Positions 1 to 5,260 of a DNA stretch of 5,260 nucleotides are shown here, in pieces. A program made the translations under genes and the position numbers. Source of the stretch: Clostridiales bacterium (GTDB taxonomy: Bacteria > Bacillota > Clostridia > Oscillospirales > Acutalibacteraceae). The stretch is taken from positions 1-5,260 of the forward strand of contig JAAZFZ010000110.1 of NCBI GenBank assembly GCA_012511485.1. Direction: 5' to 3'. Position 1 is the stretch's first letter, and each line of letters opens with the position of its first letter. The notes beneath the pieces are model-generated. The model ran no database searches and was not told where the DNA came from. It saw only the letters and a list, made by a program, of their open reading frames with translations.

Positions 1-809
1 AGCTCGCCGTTTTTCTTGTATAATCTGAGCCCCATGGGCATCATCTGGGAGTTCTGTGCGCTGTCATAGAATTCGATGAGTCTCTCCACAGGCTTATTGT
101 ATAGAGCAATTTCGGCACCGTTGGCTATAATATAATATCCCTTCCATATCTGAATCATCCATTCATAATTGTCATATGTAAACTTAACCCGGACTGTCTG
201 ATAATCGAAACGCAAAGCAGGTGCAAGGATATCATCAAGCTCACAGAAGCCGAAATCCCTCTGCCAGGCATCCACTGCTGTGTAGAAGGTCAGCTGCTCC
301 GTATCCAAATCAAAGCCCAGCGCAAAGCAACCGTTGCCATCCTTGCCATAAATGAGCTTTGTTGTCTTGTCATAGTAAATGCCGCTTGCAAAGATATGAT
401 GCTCCCCGTTGTCATCATCATATTCGCAATAGAATTCGGACAGGTTTTCATCATGGTTGAAAAGATAAACCTGAAGGCTATTTATTCCCTTTTTATAAAG
501 CTCAATAAAAGCGGATATGGATGTGAGAGGGTCGGGGTCCTGCTCTTTGTTTAGCTGTGTGCCGATATCCTCAAAGGCGGAGTAAGGAACCTCTTCAAGA
601 TAATCGAGTGCCTGAGAATCGGGAACTCCCTTAACGGTTTTGCAGCTCTTAACCTCAACCCTTTCAACTGCGGAGTCAAAGCTCTGCATAACAGCGCTTG
701 CCGTAATTTTCGGCTCAAGCTTTCTTTCAACGGGTATGGGTGTACCTGCAGCAGTCAAAATAATTACAGCAAGGGATAGACATACAGCCTTTGCAGTTAT
801 TTTTTTCAT
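1..809 (-). CDS. Secreted DUF4474-like protein, 3' end outside window
   Basis: Reading on the minus strand from ATG at 809-807, the frame stays open for 269 codons to the window edge, so the C-terminus is missing. A GGGGG ribosome binding site (821-817) lies 7 nt before the ATG. Residues 1-22 form a Sec signal peptide: lysines at 2, 3 and 7, then a hydrophobic core AVCLSLAVIILTAAG. Cys10 is not in a lipobox. Residues 40-175 are acidic and aromatic-rich with no motif I recognise. Residues 185-269 resemble DUF4474 as I remember it: GFCELDDILAP, then a Phe/Tyr-rich strand, EWMIQIWKGYY (216-226), GAEIALYNKP (231-240), YDSA (248-251) and a final MMPMGLRLYKKNG stretch. The family is common in Clostridia and has no known function; the end of the domain would lie just beyond the edge. 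It is divergent from the sirtuin gene and has its own predicted promoter. The family name is from memory of motif pattern; secretion is well supported. Confidence 0.85.
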   Translation of the reverse strand, partial: MKKITAKAVCLSLAVIILTAAGTPIPVERKLEPKITASAVMQSFDSAVERVEVKSCKTVKGVPDSQALDYLEEVPYSAFEDIGTQLNKEQDPDPLTSISAFIELYKKGINSLQVYLFNHDENLSEFYCEYDDDNGEHHIFASGIYYDKTTKLIYGKDGNGCFALGFDLDTEQLTFYTAVDAWQRDFGFCELDDILAPALRFDYQTVRVKFTYDNYEWMIQIWKGYYIIANGAEIALYNKPVERLIEFYDSAQNSQMMPMGLRLYKKNGE

Positions 810-846
810 TAGTTTTCCCCCAGTGAACTTATTACCACAATCTACT

Positions 847-875
847 ATTATACATAAAAAATCACAGGAAGTAAA
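847..875 (-). promoter_or_regulatory. Predicted sigma-A promoter of the DUF4474-like gene
   Basis: On the minus strand a perfect -10 TATAAT (852-847) lies 17 bp from a -35 TTTACT (875-870, 4 of 6 consensus). Transcription would begin near 840, giving a leader of about 30 nt that contains the GGGGG ribosome binding site. Its -35 is 26 bp from the edge of the dyad at 902-935, so it could share an operator with the sirtuin promoter. Predicted from sequence only. Confidence 0.6.
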
Positions 876-901
876 GATTATGTATCACTTAATAGAGCCA
901 G

Positions 902-935
902 AGAAGTATATATGTTATATAATGTATATACTTCT
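902..935. repeat. 34-bp near-perfect dyad between divergent promoters
   Basis: The arms are AGAAGTATATA (902-912) and TATATACTTCT (925-935), exact reverse complements. The 12-bp middle contains the palindrome TTATATAA (915-922), flanked by TG on both sides. The only departures from DNA symmetry are these two TG/TG positions, so 30 of 34 bases obey it. In plus-strand RNA the same positions become G-U wobbles, so the segment could also fold as a long hairpin. The centre (918.5) is close to the midpoint between the -35 elements at 870-875 and 957-962. This geometry fits an operator or shared regulator site. No neighbouring regulator gene is visible, and because the segment is AT-rich, chance symmetry is more likely than in mixed sequence. 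Confidence 0.6.
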
Positions 936-953
936 ACATCTATCTTCTACATC
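931..953. repeat. 10-bp direct repeat next to the dyad
   Basis: CTTCTACATC occurs at 931-940 and again at 944-953, separated by TAT, giving a 13-bp period. The first copy overlaps the right arm of the dyad and the second ends 3 bp before the sirtuin -35 element. It may be part of a regulator-binding array or a small tandem slip product. Confidence 0.5.
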
Positions 954-956
954 GGG

Positions 957-985
957 TTCAAAATCTTTACGTGATATGGTATTAT
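957..985 (+). promoter_or_regulatory. Predicted extended -10 promoter of the sirtuin gene
   Basis: A -35 TTCAAA (957-962, 4 of 6) and a -10 TATTAT (980-985, 5 of 6) are separated by 17 bp. The -10 is preceded by TGG, which gives the TGn extended -10 motif. Transcription would start near 992, about 20 nt before the ATG at 1013, so the leader would be very short. Confidence 0.5.
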
Positions 986-1012
986 ATATAAAAAAAGAAA
1001 GTGTGTAGGGAT

Positions 1013-1729
1013 ATGAGCAGTCAACTGCAGAATATTATTGATAAATCTGAAAGGGCGGTTTTCTTTGGTGGAGCGGGGGTATCAACCGAAAGCGGGATAC
1101 CCGATTTCCGTTCGGTTGACGGGCTTTATAATCAGAAGTTCACAAGACCTCCCGAGCAGATTCTCAGCCATACTTTTTTCATGCACCACACTGAGGAGTT
1201 CTTTGATTTTTACAGAGAAAAGATGTTGTGCCTCTGGGCAAAGCCGAATAACTGCCATAAAAAGCTGGCGGAGCTTGAAGGAGCGGGCAGGCTTTCGGCG
1301 GTTGTCACTCAGAACATAGACGGGCTTCATCAGCTTGCGGGGAGCAAAAATGTTTTTGAGCTCCACGGCTCGGTTCACAGAAACTATTGCATGAAATGCG
1401 GCAGGTTGTTTGATGCTGAATTTATGCTTAAAAGTGAGGGAGTGCCGCTTTGTGAATGTGGGGGAATAGTAAAGCCCGATGTTGTGCTCTATGAGGAAAT
1501 GCTTGACGACGAAACCGTCAACCGGGCAGTAATGAGCATCCGTCAGGCCGACACACTGATTATCGGCGGAACCTCTCTTTGCGTTTATCCGGCGGCATCA
1601 ATGGTCAGGTATTTCGGCGGTGATAACCTTGTGCTGATAAACCGTGACGCCACTCAGATGGATAATGAGGCGACTCTTGTAATAAGGGAGAATATAGCAG
1701 AGGTTTTTGCGGGGCTAAATAGGAATTAA
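1013..1729 (+). CDS. NAD-dependent protein deacetylase, Sir2 (sirtuin) family
   Basis: This 238-residue protein is a complete bacterial sirtuin, which removes acetyl groups from protein lysines using NAD+ and releases nicotinamide and O-acetyl-ADP-ribose. Visible landmarks are the NAD-binding GAGVSTESGIPDFRS (20-34), TQNIDGLH (99-106), the catalytic His118 in LHG, a structural zinc site Cys126/Cys129 and Cys147/Cys149, KPDVVLYEE (154-162), GTSL (186-189) and LIN (208-210). The second zinc pair is CxC, not CxxC. The Tyr-x-x-Arg pair that marks desuccinylase-type sirtuins appears replaced by FDFY (64-67), so ordinary deacetylation is the likelier activity (inference). There is no signal peptide; it is cytosolic. 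Start choice: ATG 1013 gives the usual short N-terminus, but AGGG lies only 2 nt upstream, too close for a normal site. An in-frame GTG at 1001 would add four residues and lacks a good site. It appears monocistronic and ends before the terminator at 1803-1852. It might be called cobB, but the symbol is not assured. Confidence 0.97.
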   Translation: MSSQLQNIIDKSERAVFFGGAGVSTESGIPDFRSVDGLYNQKFTRPPEQILSHTFFMHHTEEFFDFYREKMLCLWAKPNNCHKKLAELEGAGRLSAVVTQNIDGLHQLAGSKNVFELHGSVHRNYCMKCGRLFDAEFMLKSEGVPLCECGGIVKPDVVLYEEMLDDETVNRAVMSIRQADTLIIGGTSLCVYPAASMVRYFGGDNLVLINRDATQMDNEATLVIRENIAEVFAGLNRN

Positions 1730-1776
1730 ATATACTATCTTTTCTTTTCTTTTTTCATTGTAATATTAATATAAGT

Positions 1777-1807
1777 TTTTTGTCAAGAATAATTTTTTTG
1801 ACAAAAA
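1777..1807. repeat. 10-bp inverted repeat before the terminator
   Basis: TTTTTGTCAA (1777-1786) is exactly complementary to TTGACAAAAA (1798-1807), with an 11-nt AT-rich loop. The right arm overlaps the left foot of the terminator stem by five A residues. It is a weak hairpin that may assist termination or 3'-end stability. On the minus strand it follows the terminator, so it could act as a second stop signal for the SOD transcript. Confidence 0.5.
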
Positions 1808-1852
1808 CAAAGAACGCTCCGAAGCGGTTGCCCCGAAGCGTTCTTTGTTTTT
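1803..1852. terminator. Bidirectional rho-independent terminator
   Basis: A perfect 16-bp stem pairs 1803-1818 with 1837-1852. Its GC-rich inner part is GAACGCT/AGCGTTC, and its outer foot is A-rich on the left and T-rich on the right. The stem therefore supplies a U-tract when read in either direction. The loop (1819-1836) contains CCGAAGCG, repeated directly at 1833-1840. It sits between the convergent sirtuin and SOD genes, 73 nt after the sirtuin stop and 85 nt after the SOD stop, and can end both transcripts. Confidence 0.93.
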
Positions 1853-1937
1853 ATTCTGATATGTTTAAAAAGTAATAAACAAACAATAATCTAATGGGAG
1901 ATAAGGCCTAAACAGAATACCCGCATTTATGTAATCA

Positions 1938-2387
1938 TTATTTTATTATTCCGCAGCCGATTCTTTCGCCGGAATTGCCTGCAGGTTGAGTTCTGTAATC
2001 ATCGGGGTCCATATGGATTATTATGGGCTTGCCGATAATATCACGGGTCCTGAAGCGGTCCGTATAGATTATCATGTATCCGTAGCCATTATTTGAAAAG
2101 ATGGAAGGCAGGTCTCCGGCGTGGGCAGGGTGGCTCAAACCTTCAGGGTTTAAGTGACCGCCTGCTTTTGAAAAATCATCCGGCACGCAAGCCTTGCCTT
2201 CGTGTATATGCACTGCAAAGGGGGAGGGTTTTATCGGCAGGTTGATAAGCTCAATTTTAACAATTGTGCCGTTAGCCCATGGATAAAACTTTGCGCTTCC
2301 GCTCAGATGAGGTGCGTTTCGGTTGCCTTTTATGTCAGCCTTTGCGCAGGGAACGCGCTTCAAAAGGTCGGAAATACTTATGAACAC
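1938..2387 (-). CDS. Cu/Zn-type superoxide dismutase family protein
   Basis: This 149-residue protein has the complete ligand set of Cu/Zn superoxide dismutase, which converts superoxide to oxygen and hydrogen peroxide. Copper ligands are His60 and His62 (HIHEG), the bridging His78 (GGHLNP) and His125 (IIIHMDPDD). Zinc ligands are His78, His86, His89 and Asp92 (HPAHAGD), with a shortened zinc loop as I recall from clostridial members. Asp129/Asp130 follow His125 where the secondary bridging Asp lies. Arg142 corresponds to the active-site guide Arg, and Cys67/Cys145 match the conserved disulfide. Unlike most bacterial SodC proteins there is no signal peptide, so a cytosolic location is inferred. 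The start is GTG at 2387-2385, chosen because AGGAGG (2400-2395) lies 7 nt upstream. The gene converges on the sirtuin gene across a shared terminator and diverges from rpoB. No convincing promoter was found. Activity is inferred from ligands; metal content is untested. Confidence 0.93.
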   Translation of the reverse strand: MFISISDLLKRVPCAKADIKGNRNAPHLSGSAKFYPWANGTIVKIELINLPIKPSPFAVHIHEGKACVPDDFSKAGGHLNPEGLSHPAHAGDLPSIFSNNGYGYMIIYTDRFRTRDIIGKPIIIHMDPDDYRTQPAGNSGERIGCGIIK

Positions 2388-2394
2388 AGGTGAA

Positions 2395-2400
2395 CCTCCT
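2395..2400 (-). promoter_or_regulatory. Ribosome binding site fixing the SOD GTG start
   Basis: On the minus strand AGGAGG, the full anti-SD complement, is followed by a 7-nt spacer TTCACCT and then GTG. This spacing is ideal and supports GTG at 2387 as the true start. Confidence 0.9.
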
Positions 2401-2448
2401 ATCTGTTGTGACTTTGGAGAAAATTGATGCTATTACATTTTATGCCGC

Positions 2449-2551
2449 ATTGCCAAAATTGGGAAACAATAATGTTAAAAGAATCAAAAAAGCCTAAAAT
2501 AAAAAGAAAAAAGCATTGACAAAAAAATTGCCAACGCTTATAATGTTAAAA
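2449..2551. repeat. Partial duplication of the rpoB promoter segment
   Basis: Two blocks occur twice in the same order. ATTGCCAA is at 2449-2456 and 2527-2534. ATAATGTTAAAA is at 2469-2480 and 2540-2551. The blocks are 12 bp apart in the upstream copy and 5 bp apart in the downstream copy. The downstream copy contains the rpoB -10 element; the upstream copy has AATAAT (2468-2473) at the matching place but no good -35. It looks like an old tandem duplication of the promoter with decay, although AT-richness makes chance matches possible. Confidence 0.5.
2516..2544 (+). promoter_or_regulatory. Perfect consensus sigma-A promoter of rpoB
   Basis: TTGACA (2516-2521) and TATAAT (2539-2544) are both exact consensus hexamers separated by exactly 17 bp. 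An A-rich tract lies just upstream (2490-2512) and could act as an UP element. Transcription should start near 2551, about 170 nt before the rpoB ATG. An imperfect 8-bp inverted repeat, AAGCATTG (2511-2518) and CAACGCTT (2532-2539), 7 of 8 matching, brackets the spacer. A promoter this strong fits constitutive expression of rpoB independent of an upstream ribosomal protein operon. Confidence 0.92.
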
Positions 2552-2721
2552 TGCATGATTAAAATGGAGTGTTATGCCCTGCACAACTTTATCCAATCAA
2601 ATTATAGCATATTATTTTCACAATGCAAGTTAAATTTTAGTCTTTTTTTGATATTTTCTAGTTTGTGCGCAGGGCTTCCATATCGGTGACGGACGATAAA
2701 AAAGAACGGAGTGATATGCCT
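2551..2721 (+). other. rpoB 5' leader, about 170 nt, with long-range pairing
   Basis: This AT-rich untranslated stretch lies between the predicted transcription start and the rpoB start. GCCCTGC (2576-2582) pairs exactly with GCAGGGC (2669-2675), and the next ACAA (2583-2586) pairs with TTGT (2663-2666) across a 2-nt bulge, closing a loop of 76 nt. A weaker hairpin TATCG/CGATA (2681-2685 with 2694-2698) follows, just before the ribosome binding site GGAG (2708-2711). I do not recognise a known riboswitch or attenuator, and no terminator hairpin is visible. In the rest of 2388-2550 I see only the promoter and the duplicated blocks. Confidence 0.4.
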
Positions 2722-5260
2722 ATGCTGAATGTTGTTCCAGTCGAGCGTGGAAAAACTACCCGTATGAGCTTCGGCAAAATCAATGAGGTTATGAGTATGC
2801 CCAATCTTATTGAAATACAGAAGGCTTCATACAGATGGTTTCTCAACACTGGGCTTCGAGAGGTCTTGAGAGATATCGGTGAAATCAACGATTATAGTGG
2901 CAGCTTGGTTTTGTCATTTGTCGATTACAGAATGGATGATGAACCCAAATACACTGTTCGTGAATGCAAGGAGCGTTATGCAACCTATGCTGCACCGCTC
3001 AGGGTAAAATCGCGCCTACTCAACAAGGAGACAGGTGTTATTAAAGAAAAGGAAGTCTATATGGGCGACTTCCCGATTATGACAGAGAGTGGTACCTTTA
3101 TTATTAACGGTGCCGAGCGTGTTATAGTATCTCAGCTTGTCCGCTCTCCGGGCGTCTATTTTGATATGACACATGACAAAACGGGTATCAGGCTGTTCTC
3201 AAGCACAATCAACCCAAACAGGGGTGCGTGGCTTGAGTACGAAACAGATTCTAACGATATATACTATGTCCGTATTGATAAAAACAGAAAAATTCATATA
3301 ACAACATTCATCAGGTCACTCAGTCAGGAGTTAAGCACAAACGAGCAGATTCGTGAATTCTTCGGTGACGACGAGCGCATTAACGCCACCCTCGAAAAGG
3401 ACGAAACGAGGAACACCGAGGAGGCTTTGATTGAGGTATTCAAAAAGCTGCGACCGGGAGAGCCCGTCACTCTTGAAACGGCTCGGCAGCATTTAGACAA
3501 TCTATTTTTCGACTCTCACCGCTACGACCTGTCCAGAGTCGGCAGATACAAATATAATAAGAAGCTCGCAATTTCGTCAAGGCTCAAGGGCAACAGAGTA
3601 ACCCGCCCGATAATTAGTGAATTAACGGGTGAAATCCTTGCCGAGGCGGGTGAGCTTATTACAAAAGAAAAGGCTGCCGAGGTTGAGCAGCAAGGTGTCA
3701 AAGAGGCTTATGTTCTTGCAGATAATGAGCATGAGGTTAAAATCATTTCAAACCAAATGGTTGAAATCTTTGACTTTATTCCTGAAGGATTTGAAATCTC
3801 TAAAGAGGAGCTTAAAGAAAACGGTATTAACGAAAAGGTTCGTTTTTCCGTTCTTCAGGAGATTCTTTCATCCGAATATGACGATAAGCAGGCCTTCCTT
3901 GCGGTGCTCAATGAACGCTGTGCTGACCTCATTCCGAAGCACATTATTGTTGACGATATTCTTGCCTCAATCAACTATATTAACTGCCTTGCACACGATA
4001 TTGGCTCTGTTGACGATATTGATCATCTGGGCAACCGACGCATTCGTTCAGTAGGCGAGCTTTTACAGAATCAATTCCGTATCGGCATAGCAAGAATGGA
4101 AAGAATCGTCCGTGAAAGAATGACTTTGCAAGCTCAGGAGGATGAGGATAAAATAACTCCTCAGACTCTTATAAATATCCGCCCCGTTTTAATGGCGGTT
4201 AAAGAGTTTTTCGGCTCTTCACCTCTTTCGCAGTTTATGGATCAGACGAACCCTCTTGCGGAGCTTACTCATAAGCGCCGCCTTTCCGCTCTCGGCCCGG
4301 GCGGTCTTTCAAGGGACAGAGCAGGGTTTGAAGTCCGTGATGTTCATTATAGCCACTACGGTCGTATGTGCCCGATTGAAACTCCGGAAGGTCCGAATAT
4401 TGGCCTTATCTCTTATCTTGCAACCTTTGCACGAATCAACGAATATGGCTTCATTGAGGCTCCCTACCGCAAGGTTGACAAAGAAACGGGAGTTGTTCTC
4501 GATGAAGTAACCTATATGACCGCCGATATGGAGGATGATTTCATCGTTGCACAGGCAAATGAGCCTCTTGACGAAAAGAGCAAATTCAGAAACCCAAAGA
4601 TAAACGCCCGTTATCGTGACGAGTTCCTTGAGGTTGACGCAGCGAAATCCGATTATATGGATGTATCACCCAAAATGGTTGTTTCTGTTGCAACGGCTAT
4701 GATTCCCTTCCTTGAGAACGATGACGCAAACAGAGCGCTCATGGGCTCTAATATGCAGAGGCAGGCTGTTCCGCTGCTTAAAACAGAATCGCCCATAGTC
4801 GGCACAGGTATGGAGTTTAAGGCGGCTATAGATTCAGGGGTTGTTGTGCTGAGCAGGGAAAGCGGCGTTGTAATTCATGTCAGTGCTGATAAAATTGTTA
4901 TGCTCACAGACAACGGCGAGTCACATACCTATGAGCTAGCTAAATATATCCGTTCAAACCAAGGCACCTGTATAAACCAACGTCCCATTGTCAGTATCGG
5001 TGAAAGGGTAGAAAAAGGGCAGGTAATTGCCGACGGCCCCGCAACCGACAACGGCGAAATCAGCCTGGGCAAAAATGCTCTTATAGGCTTTATGACATGG
5101 GAGGGCTATAATTACGAGGCCGCTGTTCTCATAAATGAAACGCTTGTCAGGGACGATGTCTACACCTCCATCCATATTGAGGAGCACGAAACAGAGGCCC
5201 GCGATACCAAGCTGGGCGAGGAGGAGATCACCCGCGATATCCCCAACGTGGGCGAGGACG
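2722..5260 (+). CDS. rpoB: DNA-directed RNA polymerase subunit beta, N-terminal 846 residues
   Basis: RpoB is the beta subunit of RNA polymerase and forms one pincer of the clamp, the rifampicin pocket and part of the catalytic site. The frame is intact to the window edge; roughly 300-400 C-terminal residues are missing. Landmarks are PNLIEIQ (29-35), GTFIINGAERVIVSQLVRSP (124-143), DHLGNRRIRSVGELL (434-448), the rifampicin region GSSPLSQFMDQ through HKRRLSALGPGG (498-527), PIETPEGPNIGL (551-562) and NRALMGSNMQRQAVP near 672-686. Gln504, Asp507, His517, Arg520 and Ser522 match the rifampicin-sensitive state, while E. coli Gln510 is Pro501. The E-D pair of GYNYED is E-A here (Glu799-Ala800), which is unusual. 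Start: ATG 2722 aligns with the N-terminus of related RpoB proteins as I recall them and lies 10 nt after GGAG. ATG 2716 (4 nt after GGAG) would add Met-Pro. The gene has its own promoter, and no rplL precedes it. Confidence 0.99.
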   Translation, partial: MLNVVPVERGKTTRMSFGKINEVMSMPNLIEIQKASYRWFLNTGLREVLRDIGEINDYSGSLVLSFVDYRMDDEPKYTVRECKERYATYAAPLRVKSRLLNKETGVIKEKEVYMGDFPIMTESGTFIINGAERVIVSQLVRSPGVYFDMTHDKTGIRLFSSTINPNRGAWLEYETDSNDIYYVRIDKNRKIHITTFIRSLSQELSTNEQIREFFGDDERINATLEKDETRNTEEALIEVFKKLRPGEPVTLETARQHLDNLFFDSHRYDLSRVGRYKYNKKLAISSRLKGNRVTRPIISELTGEILAEAGELITKEKAAEVEQQGVKEAYVLADNEHEVKIISNQMVEIFDFIPEGFEISKEELKENGINEKVRFSVLQEILSSEYDDKQAFLAVLNERCADLIPKHIIVDDILASINYINCLAHDIGSVDDIDHLGNRRIRSVGELLQNQFRIGIARMERIVRERMTLQAQEDEDKITPQTLINIRPVLMAVKEFFGSSPLSQFMDQTNPLAELTHKRRLSALGPGGLSRDRAGFEVRDVHYSHYGRMCPIETPEGPNIGLISYLATFARINEYGFIEAPYRKVDKETGVVLDEVTYMTADMEDDFIVAQANEPLDEKSKFRNPKINARYRDEFLEVDAAKSDYMDVSPKMVVSVATAMIPFLENDDANRALMGSNMQRQAVPLLKTESPIVGTGMEFKAAIDSGVVVLSRESGVVIHVSADKIVMLTDNGESHTYELAKYIRSNQGTCINQRPIVSIGERVEKGQVIADGPATDNGEISLGKNALIGFMTWEGYNYEAAVLINETLVRDDVYTSIHIEEHETEARDTKLGEEEITRDIPNVGED

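Noticed and set aside
918..923. TATAAT inside the dyad as another sirtuin promoter
   Set aside because: No -35-like hexamer lies at a suitable distance upstream; the match follows from the AT-rich palindrome.
640..1008. Plus-strand open frame of 122 codons
   Set aside because: It lies largely antisense to the DUF4474-like gene, runs through both predicted promoters and the dyad, has no ribosome binding site, and its product has no recognisable motif.
1038..1378. Two open frames overlapping the sirtuin gene, one on each strand
   Set aside because: Both are out of frame or antisense to a clearly conserved sirtuin and show no motif of their own.
2202..2393. Plus-strand open frame antisense to the SOD gene
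   Set aside because: The SOD frame keeps every metal ligand, and this shadow frame has no ribosome binding site or motif.
2424..2475. Possible minus-strand promoter for the SOD gene
   Set aside because: TAAAAT and TGTAAT hexamers exist, but none has a convincing -35 at 16-18 bp, so no promoter is called.
2564..2689. 41-codon open frame in the rpoB leader with a hydrophobic C-terminal half
   Set aside because: It has no ribosome binding site before its ATG and consists mostly of AT-rich sequence; a leader peptide is possible but unsupported.
2665..2716. Upstream in-frame starts for rpoB (GTG 2665, GTG 2686, ATG 2716)
   Set aside because: The GTG codons lack well-spaced ribosome binding sites and would extend RpoB beyond the usual N-terminus. 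ATG 2716 is only 4 nt after GGAG, so ATG 2722 is preferred, though 2716 cannot be excluded.
2658..2888. Minus-strand open frame over the rpoB start
   Set aside because: It is antisense to conserved rpoB codons and lacks a supported start.
3949..4020. Repeated GTTGACGATATT within rpoB
   Set aside because: Both copies encode VDDI in conserved protein sequence, so the repeat follows from coding constraints.
3629..4510. Two plus-strand open frames inside rpoB (3629-4054 and 4256-4510)
   Set aside because: They are alternate-frame shadows of continuous, conserved rpoB coding sequence.
4954..5187. Minus-strand open frame inside rpoB
   Set aside because: It is antisense to conserved beta-subunit sequence with no supporting signal.

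Overview
The window looks like a chromosomal segment of a Gram-positive, low-to-moderate GC anaerobe of the class Clostridia, most likely near the Oscillospiraceae/Ruminococcaceae. This rests on the RpoB sequence, the AGGAGG-type ribosome binding sites, the consensus housekeeping promoter and a DUF4474-type secreted protein. The genus is an inference and cannot be fixed from the sequence alone. No mobile element, CRISPR array, tRNA or rRNA was seen.

Layout from left to right. (1) Positions 1-809, minus strand: a secreted protein whose C-terminal part resembles DUF4474; its 3' end lies outside the window. (2) Positions 810-1012: a divergent intergenic region with one promoter facing each way. 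A 34-bp near-perfect dyad sits almost exactly midway between the two -35 elements and is followed by a 10-bp direct repeat. (3) Positions 1013-1729, plus strand: a complete Sir2-family NAD-dependent protein deacetylase. (4) Positions 1730-1937: a convergent intergenic region with a strong bidirectional rho-independent terminator. (5) Positions 1938-2387, minus strand: a complete Cu/Zn-type superoxide dismutase family protein with all metal ligands, a GTG start and no signal peptide. (6) Positions 2388-2721: a second divergent intergenic region with a perfect TTGACA-17-TATAAT promoter, a partial duplicate of that promoter upstream, and a leader of about 170 nt. (7) Positions 2722-5260, plus strand: the first 846 codons of rpoB, running off the right edge.

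The genes are mostly separate transcription units, not one pathway: a secreted protein, a sirtuin, a cytosolic oxidative-stress enzyme and the RNA polymerase beta subunit. The usual rplJ-rplL neighbours are not immediately upstream of rpoB, which instead has its own strong promoter. I see no convincing new multi-gene system. The points most worth checking are an Ala in place of the near-universal second acidic residue of the beta-subunit E-D active-site pair (E. coli D814), the symmetrically placed dyad between the divergent promoters, and the partly duplicated rpoB promoter segment.
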